From: Whitmania pigra
Lineage: Eukaryota; Annelida; Clitellata; Hirudinida; Haemopidae
DNA length: 64,000 bases
Direction: 5' to 3'
NCBI GenBank assembly: GCA_021613335.1
Contig: JAJTWR010000383.1
Span: 330,001 to 394,000, forward strand
Part shown: positions 23,434 through 33,711 of the stretch, in pieces
Position numbering within the stretch: the first letter of the stretch is position 1
How the letters are laid out: each line of letters opens with the position of its first letter
Position numbers and translations under genes: made by a program
The notes under the pieces: generated by a model
Seen by the model: the letters and a program-made list of their open reading frames with translations, nothing else
Database searches by the model: none
Told to the model about the DNA's origin: nothing

Positions 23434-25627
23434 ATGAAGGACTTAAATGACATCGACTCGGCATTGGCTAAAGTTGGAGGATACAAGAGATGGAATTTGG
23501 CCATGTATTTTCTACTTGCTGTCTCCTTCCACATTCCTCTGTGCTGGCATGGTCTGAGTATTGTCTTTGTCGGTGAGTAGCCCAAGTATTCGACGAATGA
23601 AACTCGCATGGGATTGCGAATGATAAACAATATTATTGCTGTTTATGTATGTTGTTTCAAATTCTATAATCGTTATTAAGAAGAACAATGTAATTAATAT
23701 TTTTAACTAACTTCGTAGAAATGGGTCAAAATGTTAAAAAATAAATTATAATACTCTCTGATCACTTAAAATACTCAATCTTAAGGCTGGGAGCCAGCTC
23801 ACGTCTGTATGGGTTCCAAATCCTTCACAGAAGCAGCCAGCATATCTTATTTGGAGAACCTAACCGAGGCTCACTTGTGGTCAAACACAAGCGACCACAA
23901 TCAGACCAATCTCGATCCTAGATGCTATTTTGAAAGACACGATTTCCAAGCGAGCAATGCTTATGCAGAGAAGTGTAATAAATGGCGCTACACGAATGAA
24001 GGATACCAAACCGTAGTTGAACAAGTACGTATTTAATTGCTCTAGAAAGGTTTATTAGATTAGTTTACACGGCGACATCTGCATAGCGTCTGTTCAACGT
24101 TTCTGTTTTGGCGCCATCGCGCGCTAATTCTCAAGTGCGCTACTCCTCCCTGCAAATGCTGCAAACATTGTTCGGTGTCGTTGGTCTTTTCATCTTTTTA
24201 TTGCATGCACAAACAAAAGTTATAAAAAAAAGAGGTTAATTTCAGTTCTAAATATAGCAACACAAACTGAATAACATTTTTATGACTTCATTTTAAGCGA
24301 CCTTTCAACATCTCAATGCTGTTATCGTAATGTTCCTTAATTGCTTTGCACGAGTCTGCATTGGATTGAATGTTTTATAAAAAAACGCATAATAATAACA
24401 ATAATAATAATAATAACAGTAATAATAATAACAATAATAATAATAATAATAACAATAATAATAAATATTTTAATTGCTCTCCTACAGTGGGACTTGGTAT
24501 GCGATAAGAACTATTTAGCCGAATTATCCCAGACGCTGTACCAGCTTGGATCTGTGGTAGGGGAACTGCTATCTTTTGTGGTGGACAAGTATGGTCGGAA
24601 GAAGACACACATCATCACCCATCTCCTCGTCTGCGTCATTGGGGTGGTCAATGCGTACTCGGTCTCGTACCCCATGTTTGCCATAACCAAGGCCATAGGG
24701 GGGATGTTCATAGCGGTTGGAAATCCATTTGTATTTGTTTTTGTAGCAGTTTATTGAGGTTTAGAATTTGCATCCAGCTTACTTTATTGGCGCAGTGGCA
24801 AGAAATTAAGAAATTGGCAGCACTTTCAATTTTCATTTAGGTTTTAATAGGAAGCCATGAATGGTTCGCAATTAAACTTTCATTTAATTGTGGCACAAAT
24901 TATTTATCTACCGAAGTAATTGAAAAGTGAAATTGCACTTTCAAATTCAAATTTGGATGTTATTTATTTGGTTTGATTGTCCTATGGGATTGGTTAAGCA
25001 TTATAAAACTTATCAGTAATTAAAGGAAACTACTACCAATCTTAATGACGCATTGTAACGTGCGAATAAGATGTCGAATAGGTACAAGCTGTGTTGATCG
25101 TGCGGCTGGAAATTAAGCTTCATTTATTTTATGAGTTTTACAAGTGCACAAGCTTCAATTTCACCTGTTTATGCTCACCTTATTATTAAACATATGACAA
25201 ACTATTTTATGCTGACCAACCATAAAATAACATAGCGATAGTCTCGTAAAAACAAAGACATAATTTCATAGCATCTTAGGTCTAATAGTTGACTCCAGAT
25301 AAACCTTACCTCGGGCGTCATGCTGTTACTGGAATTCTTTGACTCAAGACACAGAACAATACCTGGAATAATGCTTCAATGCTTTTGGACTCTGTGCTAC
25401 GTGCTCTTACCTGGATTGGCTTATTTCATCAAAAGCTGGATGAACCTACAGTTGGCTATCTCACTGATATCGCCAATATTCGCCTGTCTGACATTGTAAG
25501 TGTTTGCTTGCAGATATGTTGGTATGTTTTATAGGTATAGTATGTAGGTATTTTTCAATCAGTAGTAGTAGTAATTATTGTGACAATAATATTAAATAGT
25601 AATAACAATAATAATAATATTAATATC

Positions 25628-25658
<31 letters not shown>

Positions 25659-28600
25659 GCGAAAATTAACAAAATAAATATTAACTTAAAAAAAAGTCTA
25701 TTTAAACGATCGACAAAAGTACACATACATCTGAGCAAATTTTCAATAATGATTTATTAAACAATATTGTTAAATAAAAGTAAAGATATGATACAACAAT
25801 TATAACACAACATAGTTAACGAAACTAATAATCTCATGATGATAATGATCAAATCATTAGTCAGTTCCTACTATTAGTTTTTATAACCCTCATCAGGTCC
25901 ACGGTGTGCTGATTTCTCGGCGTTTTCTTTTGCTACTTATTTTAAAAATTACGCCATCTGTTATCTTCTAGGAGATTGTAAAAACACCATTTTGACATGT
26001 GGCAATGCAAAAAAGAAGAAAATTAATAATTAATGTAATTAATGTTGGAATACATTCATAAGAGGTGCAAAATGCTTAATTTATGAAGAGTCACAAGACA
26101 TTGCTAGGTCTGACCAGGGACGTTTTTTTTTTTGGGGGGGGGGGGGCGATCCCCTCTGATTTTAGACGCAAAAAGGTCATCTTGTCATATTTTGCGAAGG
26201 TTTGCCACCCTCCTGAATTTTGGCTAGAAGCAAATAAAGTCGTCTCCTTAATTGCGTGGGTTTGCCCTACTCCCCTGGAAAAGGCTGAAATGACATTCCT
26301 GGGCAGAAGAACCTGACAAAGAATTGATAGATGAATCTTCTACTACTTTGAATACAAAAAGTGATACTTAAAAAATGTTATGATGGGAGACGCAGAGAAC
26401 ACATTACTTTTAGTCTAGGTTCGGGCACGCAAATATTGTCCGATGCGAGCAACTCACATCTGTTCAAAAACATTTTAATCAATAATTTCTTTGACTTAAA
26501 TTTTAATTAAATTATATAGATATTGTTCATATAATCAAATATCTTGAAAAGAGTTTCCGAATTTATACTAAATGCAAAACTATTAAGGCAATAAAAGTAT
26601 ATGGAATGCAAGTTTGTAGCGTGGATCGTATGAGGTTTAATATTTTTATTATTGCTGTTGATGTATGTTGTTTCAAATTATTGATTGCCCAACTACTCAT
26701 TCTGTTAATGATTTTAAAATATTGACATTTAAAAATAAAATATAAGTGAATGTCCAATCATATCAGCCTCATACCTGAATCTCCTTCGTGGTTGGTGTCC
26801 AAAGGCGAAACGAAAAAGGCTGTCAGAATACTTGAAAATATCGCCAATTGGAACAAAATAGAGGTGCCTTACATATATAGTATACATACTATAGTTACTA
26901 TTTACCAGTGGTAGTAATAAATAAGTATTGCGATTGCAACGAAATATGATATCAAGATGCATTTTGTACGTAAATTGTTCCTGCATAAAATCAATGGTTT
27001 AAATATTTGTTATGCATGAAGACTCACTCACCTGTGATTCATCTACTAAATTTAAAATTGATAAATAAACATTTCGAAATCAGAAACATTAAAAAATGTG
27101 AAATTTAAAAGATCTAAATAAATAAATTCTTAACAACAGCTTGACCGCGGAGAGAAGTTGCTTGCAGAAGTAAAACCAATAACAGAGCGGGTTGTTGTTG
27201 TTGAAAAGCAACTTTCTGAGGTCACAGAGGATGATGTCTCTGGACTCTCAAACAACGCAAAAAGCGAAGATGTAATCATCGAGGATGATTTTAATAAGGA
27301 GGTCGTTGACCCAATTGTTGACTTTCACGTCAATGACCCAATTGGAGGCACATTGAAATCGAGGTCAAAGTTCAGATATCTCCTGGATCCCGTCATATTG
27401 AAATATCTTGCTATATCCAGCTCTTTGTGGTGAGTGGCTGATTGTGTTGTGTTTCATGTGTTGTAGGAAGGACCCCCCATAACTTTCTAGCAAGTAAATT
27501 TGTTTAAGAAGAATAAATAGTTTCTGTAATTATCTCTTATTAAATTGCTGCTATTATTATTAAATGCTGTAAGAATATCATCTTTTTGGCTTAAGTTGGT
27601 TGGGATTAGGGTTTAAATGTGCAAAGAAGCTCAATATCAAGACTTGCATCACAGAATCTTTAGGCTAAGGTCAGAGGTCACCTAGTTCACAGAACCACTC
27701 GCGTCTGTTACTGTGGTTCTATTCATTTCATTTCCATCAATCTCTTTTACAGGTTTTCCACTTGCCTCGTGTTTTACGGCCTCATTTTGGCGACTCCAAA
27801 TCTGGAAGGAAATCGTTTTTTGAACTTTGTACTTTTGGGGCTCGTCGAATGGCCTGCCACTTTACTGGCTTCTTTTTGTTCTATAAGGTTCGCAATTAAT
27901 TGTCTTTTACAGCCGATGCCGTTTTATCATTTTATCCTGATAACATATGTCAAAAAATTCATTATTAAAAGATAATAAGTAAGAGATAAATAAGCTTTAA
28001 GGTAAACAACTTTTAAAAGTTAATTTCTTATTTTCAGAATCGGTAGGAGATTGACGTCATCTGTGACTCTCTTTGTGGCAGGATGCTGCGTGGCGATCAT
28101 AATTTTCATTCCAAAGACAGGTTTTCAGTCTCCTCCAATGCTTTCCTTCATTTAAACATAATAGGTTATAATTAGTAATCATGGAAGTACTGGTTAGCAT
28201 ACTTAATAGTTATTAGTATTAGTTTTAATTAAACTTTTATAATTAGTAAACCTCATTACGTTAACTTACAAAGCCTCAAGTCGAGCGAATGAAATCTAAA
28301 TTCTGCTCAACTTTCAGACGCCATGATTTCGTTGAACCTGACATTCGTCATCGTTTCTAAGGGATTCGTTTCAGCCACGTTTGCCATCATGATTCTCTAC
28401 ACGAAAGAGATATTTCCCACTTATCTGAGGTAAGCAGTGTGAAATAAATAAACAATTAATAAGAATAATTTAAATATTAATAATTTTAGTTATCAACGTA
28501 ATTATTATTAACAAAAGGAAATTGACGACTTTTCAGGGCCACTTGTTGTGGCATATGTCAGATATGGGGACGTGTGGGGGCATTATTAGCACCGATGGCA

Positions 28601-29062
28601 GCCTACATGGTATGTTATACGATCTAACTAATTGTGATATTGTGCATAGATTATTATAATTATTATAATTATTATTTTATGGGTTATCTTAATTCTTGTT
28701 GCATAATAGGCATATAGGCATTAATCAGGCTAACATCATCGTTATCATTGTTATTGCCATCATCATCATTAGGCCATTGGTAACAATATTCAAATATATT
28801 ATTACTGTGTTCAACTATCATTGATTATTTAAAGCTAAATCATTGATAATACTTAGTAAAATAATGATTTTTTTACTTTTTTTTTAAGATTAAGACTGAT
28901 CTGTTCTGGGTTCCCAACATTCTGTTCGGTGTGGTGTCCATAATCGTCAGCTTCCTGCTTCTGTTCCTACCCGAGACCAACAACCAGCCCTTACCAGAAA
29001 CTGTCGAGGACTGCCACAAGTTGAATGCCAACAAGTCCTTCAGTTGTCAGAAGAGGAGATGA
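23434..29062 (+). CDS. SLC22-like organic ion transporter, array gene 1
   Basis: Eleven exons: 23434-23572, 23786-24024, 24488-24715, 25299-25495, 26767-26863, 27140-27429, 27753-27887, 28038-28120, 28318-28429, 28537-28609, 28889-29062. All introns are GT-AG and the frame holds throughout, giving 588 aa, close to the SLC22 norm of about 550. Exon 1 has the N-terminal VGGYKRW and first membrane helix. Exon 2 is the large extracellular loop with Cys and N-glycosylation sites. Exon 3 begins WDLVCD and carries the MFS loop motif as DKYGRK (159-164). Exon 5 has PESPSWLVSKGETKKA, typical of SLC22. Exon 6 is the charged cytoplasmic linker. Exon 11 ends LPETNNQPLPETVEDC, the family C-terminal signature. 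Twelve helices are expected in the plasma membrane. It is the most diverged copy outside exon 11. Substrate unknown. Confidence 0.92.
24378..24470. repeat. (AAT)n microsatellite in intron 2 of gene 1
   Basis: AAT/AAC triplets directly upstream of exon 3. Confidence 0.85.
25562..25662. repeat. (AAT)n microsatellite in intron 4 of gene 1
   Basis: Imperfect AAT triplets in the longest intron of gene 1 (25496-26766). The intron also holds a poly-T/poly-G run near 26110-26145 that resembles the ends of decayed DNA transposons, but no second terminus was found. Confidence 0.75.
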
Positions 29063-30441
29063 ACTTTAACTTGATTTGTTCTAGTTTATGTGTTATTTAT
29101 ATTTATATTTATATATGAAAATTATAGAACTATTATCTTTCTCGTCAACTTTATATGATTATAAAAGTTCATTCCTATGTGCCTGTTATTTGCATAATTG
29201 TGGGTTTCTTAAATTTTTTAATTTGGCGATCACAGCGTTTCTTTGGATGATAGGATTAGAAAAGATAAGTGCCTTACCAGTTAGGTGAAGTTAGTCGCAT
29301 AGCTGCATATTTGAGTGCATCGAATGATGACTCCTTGAATTTCAAACAAATTTTTAACCATTTTTAAGCAAAAGATGTTTTGCCAGGAATGGAATGTGTC
29401 GTTCATGCATTTTCGATGGAAATATTTTTGCTTGAAATGCATGATGGTTAACCCAATGTATTTTCACGAGTCATTACGTATTCATGATTTAATATATATT
29501 TATAAGTGATTATATATTCATGATACAATACATATTCTTATGTCATTAGGCATTCTGTTCCCGTTTGGTCTTTACTGATTTGAACATGTTACTGATCATT
29601 AAAGTCTTGGTTTAGAAGATTTAGTTTTGTTGTTTATTTGTTTCTTAATCACTAGTTATTAGTGATTAATTATTTTTAGTATTAAATTTATTAATTTAAC
29701 GACTTAACACAGGAAAATTAATTGGCTTGAAGGTATCTTCCAAAAACACCAGTAATTGCGGGCGGCGCTCGTAATAAAAATTATTCTGAAAATGTGGTAC
29801 TAACTGTGAGTGTCTCGGAAAAAAGTTTTGTTTGAAGCCTTTTTTGGTGTCTCTGCGCGTAAAATGCATTTGCTTTGATGCATGGGTGAGTTGGAATCGG
29901 AGTTGCAATAAGAAAATTTAACATGGGAATTGTAAGTATCTATGGACTCATATTAGAGTTGAATTGTGGTCTGTTTATTTTGTTGCCTGAGATAATACGG
30001 TAATGTGTTGATTGACATGCAGAGAATAGATAAACAAACTTAAAGCACCCTTAATAAATTGTGAAAGTTACTAAAATTGAAATAAGATAAAAAAAACTTT
30101 GTTCGGTTAGCACCAGCAAATCTGCGTGGAACTTTTGAAGTTAATGGCCACATTTTTGATTCCGCGTTTTATTTGTTGTATGCATGAAAATACATAAAAT
30201 AATTTTTATTAATACTATTTATAATTATTATTCATAAAATTACATAAAAATATCGTAAATATAAGTTGACGCCTACTTTGAAATTCTTGCATCAACTGAT
30301 CAACCTTCAAAACCATGAGTAGAGTTTGATTGGTTTTCAAGGTCATAGACGACAAATAAGAGAATTATTTTTATTAACGTTAAATAATCCTCCGCTAATT
30401 GGTTGGATAGGAAATGGCACTGTCACGGCACCACCACAATT
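29063..30441. other. 3' flank of gene 1, no gene seen
   Basis: AT-rich. ATTAAA at 29598-29603 is a possible poly(A) signal for gene 1. No further coding sequence seen. Confidence 0.45.
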
Positions 30442-30541
30442 TTATTCCATTTTTGGAAGGTTTACTTGGAATAGAATGTTTAGCCTAAATGAACATCGTC
30501 CTCTGAATGGAACCAGCATCATGTCTGCTCCAGGAATATAG
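30442..30541 (-). pseudogene. piggyBac-type transposase fragment
   Basis: On the minus strand the translation YIPGADMML followed by VPFRGRCSFR matches the piggyBac/PGBD catalytic-region pattern YxPG...DExMVPFRGRCSF. A TAA follows about 15 codons later, and a few residues around the first catalytic Asp appear deleted. This is a short dead fragment. Confidence 0.55.
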
Positions 30542-31474
30542 TATTTTCTTGATAAACATTGTCCAAACGTCTCGAAAAGCCGTGTTTTAGAATATAAATT
30601 TAAAAAAAAATACAAATGTAATTAACTCCAAAGTCATAAACCAATTTTTGTTTGGGGGTGTACATTGGTCAAGAAAATATGTTGCCAGCAATAATTTACG
30701 TTAACTGTTTTTTTAGTTTTTTTGCATGGCCATATGTAGAAATTATGTATTTACAAGTCCTAAAATATAGCTAGCGTAACTTTTAAAATTAGATTACAGT
30801 AGCAAAACAGATCGCATTCTTCACCCAAAGTAACGGATGAGGGTTAACAACCACAAATAATTGTTATGTTAAATCTTGCTGATTGAGTGATGAATTAAGT
30901 GAGCTATTTATAGTTAATTTGACAGAAACTGCTGGTTCAAGTCAACCAAGCCAAAGAATAAAAATATTTTCAATTGCTTCTCAAGCTGTAAAATCTCAGA
31001 AACACGTGATTTAACTTGATTATTCATTTTTCTGATCATGGAGAATATCATCTGCTCTGTTAAAACACTTCTATTTTTTTTTCTTTTTGAAGTTATGCAA
31101 ATCTTTCACCTTCAACTATGTCTGCCCGGCATTTCTCGATGCTTCGTACAATATGCCGGAAGATCTATATTTTGCTTTCTAAAATAATTTTAATATTCTT
31201 GCATTATATTTCATACTTTAATAGAACAGCCAAAATTAGTCATCAGATGGAACTTGTTCATCAGAGCTGCAAAACGTAGGATCCTCAAACAACGAATTCA
31301 AAATTCTGTCTCGGACCATCGAGCCTCAAAACAGCCTTTTTTGAATATAGCCGACTTAACCCCTCTTGACCTTTGGTTAAAAGAAAAATTAATCGCCTCA
31401 AGTTGTGCAAGTTTCTGGGACGACCTAAAATAACGTAGCTTGCTTTTGCTCTTAATACATTATTGAGCGCGACT
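30542..31474. other. Intergenic, no gene seen
   Basis: AT-rich upstream sequence leading into the orphan first exon. Nothing recognisable. Confidence 0.45.
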
Positions 31475-31498
31475 GGCGACATCTTTAGAAGTTTGAAT
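31475..31498 (+). promoter_or_regulatory. Conserved upstream block of the orphan first exon
   Basis: GGCGACATCTTTAGAAGT+TTGAAT, 89 bp before the ATG. It is the same block as at 33551, 51047, 59036 and 60142 and contains a TATA-like TTTAGAAG core. Confidence 0.5.
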
Positions 31499-31586
31499 AC
31501 ATTTCGAAACAGCTGGCTGTTTGTTGTTTTGATTCATTTCTATCGAACATTTTGTCGAATTCGAAAAGCACTTTGTAAGATCACGA

Positions 31587-31713
31587 ATGGACATCGACGG
31601 TTCTCTGGCTCTGGTTGGCGGATGGAAAAGGTGGAACTTGTTCATGTATTTTCTTGTTGGAACAGCCCTTAGCATACCGCTCTCTTGGCAGGGTCTTAGC
31701 ATTGTCTTTGTTG
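31587..31713 (+). CDS. Orphan SLC22-like first exon
   Basis: It codes for 42 residues beginning MDIDGSLALVGGWKRWNLFM and ending in SIVFVG at a donor g|GTAAGA in phase 1. Length, phase and sequence match exon 1 of the complete genes, and it has no stops. No exon 2 follows before the next first exon at 33712. It could be an alternative first exon for gene 2 (the 35120 acceptor is in phase) or what is left of a lost gene copy. The foldback-like element at 31864-33474 separates it from gene 2. Confidence 0.65.
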
Positions 31714-32186
31714 GTAAGACTGTTTCTTGTGTTTCACATTGGTTTTGTTATTATAATGATTATTATGGTCTGATCAATTCATGTCGTATAAAACTTATAA
31801 ATTATGTGGCATAAAACGGATAAAATATACCATTCCAGGTAAATTCTCTCTGGTATACTTTATGGCACCCCGTCATAACAGCCCGGCGACAGAATAGCCC
31901 CGACAAAACAGCCCCGTCAAAATAGACCGGCGTCAAAATAGCTCAAGACAAAACAGCCCCGACAAAACCGCCCCGACAAAACAGCCCCGTCGAAACAGCC
32001 GGCGTCAAAATAGCCCAGGACGGAAAAATCCCGTCAAAATAGCCCCGACAAAATAGCCCGGCGACAAAATAGCCCAGGACAAAACAGCCCTGTCACCAGG
32101 GTCGGACTGGCTTAAAAAACCGGCTCGGGAAATTTTATTTAACTCCTAGTTTGATCAACTTAAACATAAGAAACACTAGAGTCTAA

Positions 32187-32652
32187 TTTTGACGGGGCTA
32201 TTTTGACGGGGCCATTTTGACGGGGATATTTTGTCTTGGGCTATTTTGACGCCGGGCTGTTTCGACGGGGCTGTTTTGGCAGGGCGGTTTTGTCGGGGCT
32301 GTTTTGTCTTGAGCTATTTTGACGCCGGGCTATTTTGACGGGGGTGTTTTGTCGGGGCTATTCTGTCGCCGGGGGTGACCCGTCATAACAGCCCGGCGAC
32401 AGAATAGCCCCGACAAAACAGCCCCGTCAAAATAGCACGGCGTCAAAATAGCTCAAGACAAAATAGCCCCGACAAAACCGCCCCGACAAAACAGCCCCGT
32501 CGAAACAGCCCGACGTCAAAATAGCCCAGGACAGAAAAATCCCGTCAAAATGGCCCAGTCAAAATAGCCCCGACAAAATAGCCCGGCGACAACATAGCCC
32601 AGGACAAAACAACCCGGCGACAAAATAGCTCGGCGACATAATAGCCCCATGA
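32187..32652. repeat. Internal inverted pair of short-unit arrays
   Basis: A minus-oriented array (32187-about 32375) runs directly into a plus-oriented one (about 32376-32652) at GTCGCCGGGGGTGACCCGTC. It lies immediately inside the left 90-bp repeat and is absent beside the right one, so it is a later insertion or rearrangement. Confidence 0.7.
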
Positions 32653-32771
32653 TAACTCCATGTCAAAGTATTTTTTAAAAATGTTGTGAAACTGAATCAA
32701 AATTTAATTCGAAATTAGTGGCTTGAATGCTTTGATCGTTTTGAGTATTGTTTGTTGTTATTATTGTTCTC

Positions 32772-33041
32772 CAGAAGTTTAATTTGCATAGTCTTGCTTA
32801 TTCAAATTTGTATCTGGCTTACAAATTTGTGTTGACATTATCCTGATCACAAGTTGCTTGTGAGGGGTCGTTTTCAAAATTGAAATACGTTTTGAACAGA
32901 TTAAGAAATTTTCTGAACCAGTCAATTCTACGATCATTCATGCTGATGTCTTGTGAGAAAGACTCTTTTCCAAGAATCAATAACAATGAAATCATTGATG
33001 TTTTAGCATCGACTAGTGAAACGATGAAAAAGCTGTTATAA
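32772..33041 (+). pseudogene. hAT transposase C terminus inside the foldback-like element
   Basis: In one frame ending at TAA 33039-33041 the translation shows NLYLAYKFVLTLS, an in-frame TGA, then SQVACEGSFSKLKYVLNRLR and a tail with NNNEIIDVLASTSE. This follows the hAT dimerisation region (A-x-CERSFSKLK-type block). The rest of the transposase is missing, so the element cannot move itself. Confidence 0.7.
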
Positions 33042-33550
33042 TAGTTAATAGTGGATAGAAATTTTAGACTCTAGTGTTTCTTATGTTTAAGTTGATCAAA
33101 GTAGGAGTTAAATAAAAGTTCCCGGGCCGGTTTTTTAAGCCAGTCCGACCCTGGTGACAGGGCTGTTTTGACGGGGCTATTTTGTCGCCGGGCTATTTTG
33201 TCGCCGGGTTGTTTTGTCCTGGGCTATTTTGTCGCCGGGCTATTTTGTCGGGGCTATTTTGACGGGGCCATTTTGACGGGATTTTCCCGTCCTGGGCTAT
33301 TTTGACGCCGGGCTGTTTCGACGGGGCTGTTTTGTCGGGGCGGTTTTGTCGGGGCTGTTTTGTCTTGAGCTACTTTGACGCCGTGCTATTTTGACGGGGC
33401 TGTTTTGTCGGGGCTATTCTGTCGCCGGGCTGTTATGACGGGGTGCCGTCGCCGGGTTGTTATGACGGGTCACCATACTTTATATCGCGACACTACCTGA
33501 GGTCATCCAAACGTGTAATTAAGTCTCTTAATGAGATCTAGAGATCGACT

Positions 33551-33574
33551 AGTGACATATTTAAAAGTCTAAAC
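33551..33574 (+). promoter_or_regulatory. Conserved upstream block of gene 2
   Basis: AGTGACATATTTAAAAGTCT+AAAC, 138 bp before the gene 2 ATG and only 68 bp beyond the end of the foldback-like element's flank. Confidence 0.5.
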
Positions 33575-33711
33575 ATCCTTCGATTTGTTCGATATTTTAT
33601 TCTCAATCTCGATGACAATTTTTGTTCAGTTCCGGCTCCTATTGCATTATTACTATATTAATTCGCTTCCGAAATAGCTACGTATTGCAAAGAAAATTCA
33701 GAAAATCGATA

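Larger units (their letters stand above)
32097..33153 (+). mobile_element. Inner hAT-like core with 90-bp inverted repeats
   Basis: It starts CAGGGTCGGACTGGCTTAAA and ends with the inverted copy. The two 90-bp repeats differ at only about three positions. The CAGGG...CCCTG termini and the transposase remnant are hAT-like. The bases directly outside (CCTGTCAC and GTGACAGG) are reverse complements, not a direct duplication, so the core did not simply insert into a finished foldback element. Confidence 0.65.
31864..33474. mobile_element. Foldback-like element with repeat-built inverted arms
   Basis: The outer arms 31864-32096 and 33154-33474 are inverted copies, built from degenerate short units such as GACAAAATAGCCCGGC and GTCAAAACAGCCCC. 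Unit order is the same in both arms; the right arm has about 45 bp of extra units and a terminal extra 27-bp unit. The ends read GGCACCCCGTCATAAC and its inverted near-copy GTTATGACGGGTCACC. A 9-bp direct repeat ATACTTTAT flanks it (31855-31863 and 33475-33483). Inside are 90-bp inverted repeats (32097-32186, 33064-33153), a second inverted pair of unit arrays (32187-32652) and a hAT transposase remnant. The build resembles foldback elements. Class assignment is inference. Confidence 0.75.

Noticed and set aside
31870..33470. CRISPR-like look of regularly repeated short units
   Set aside because: Units are contiguous and degenerate with no unique spacers, occur in inverted arms, and the DNA is animal nuclear.
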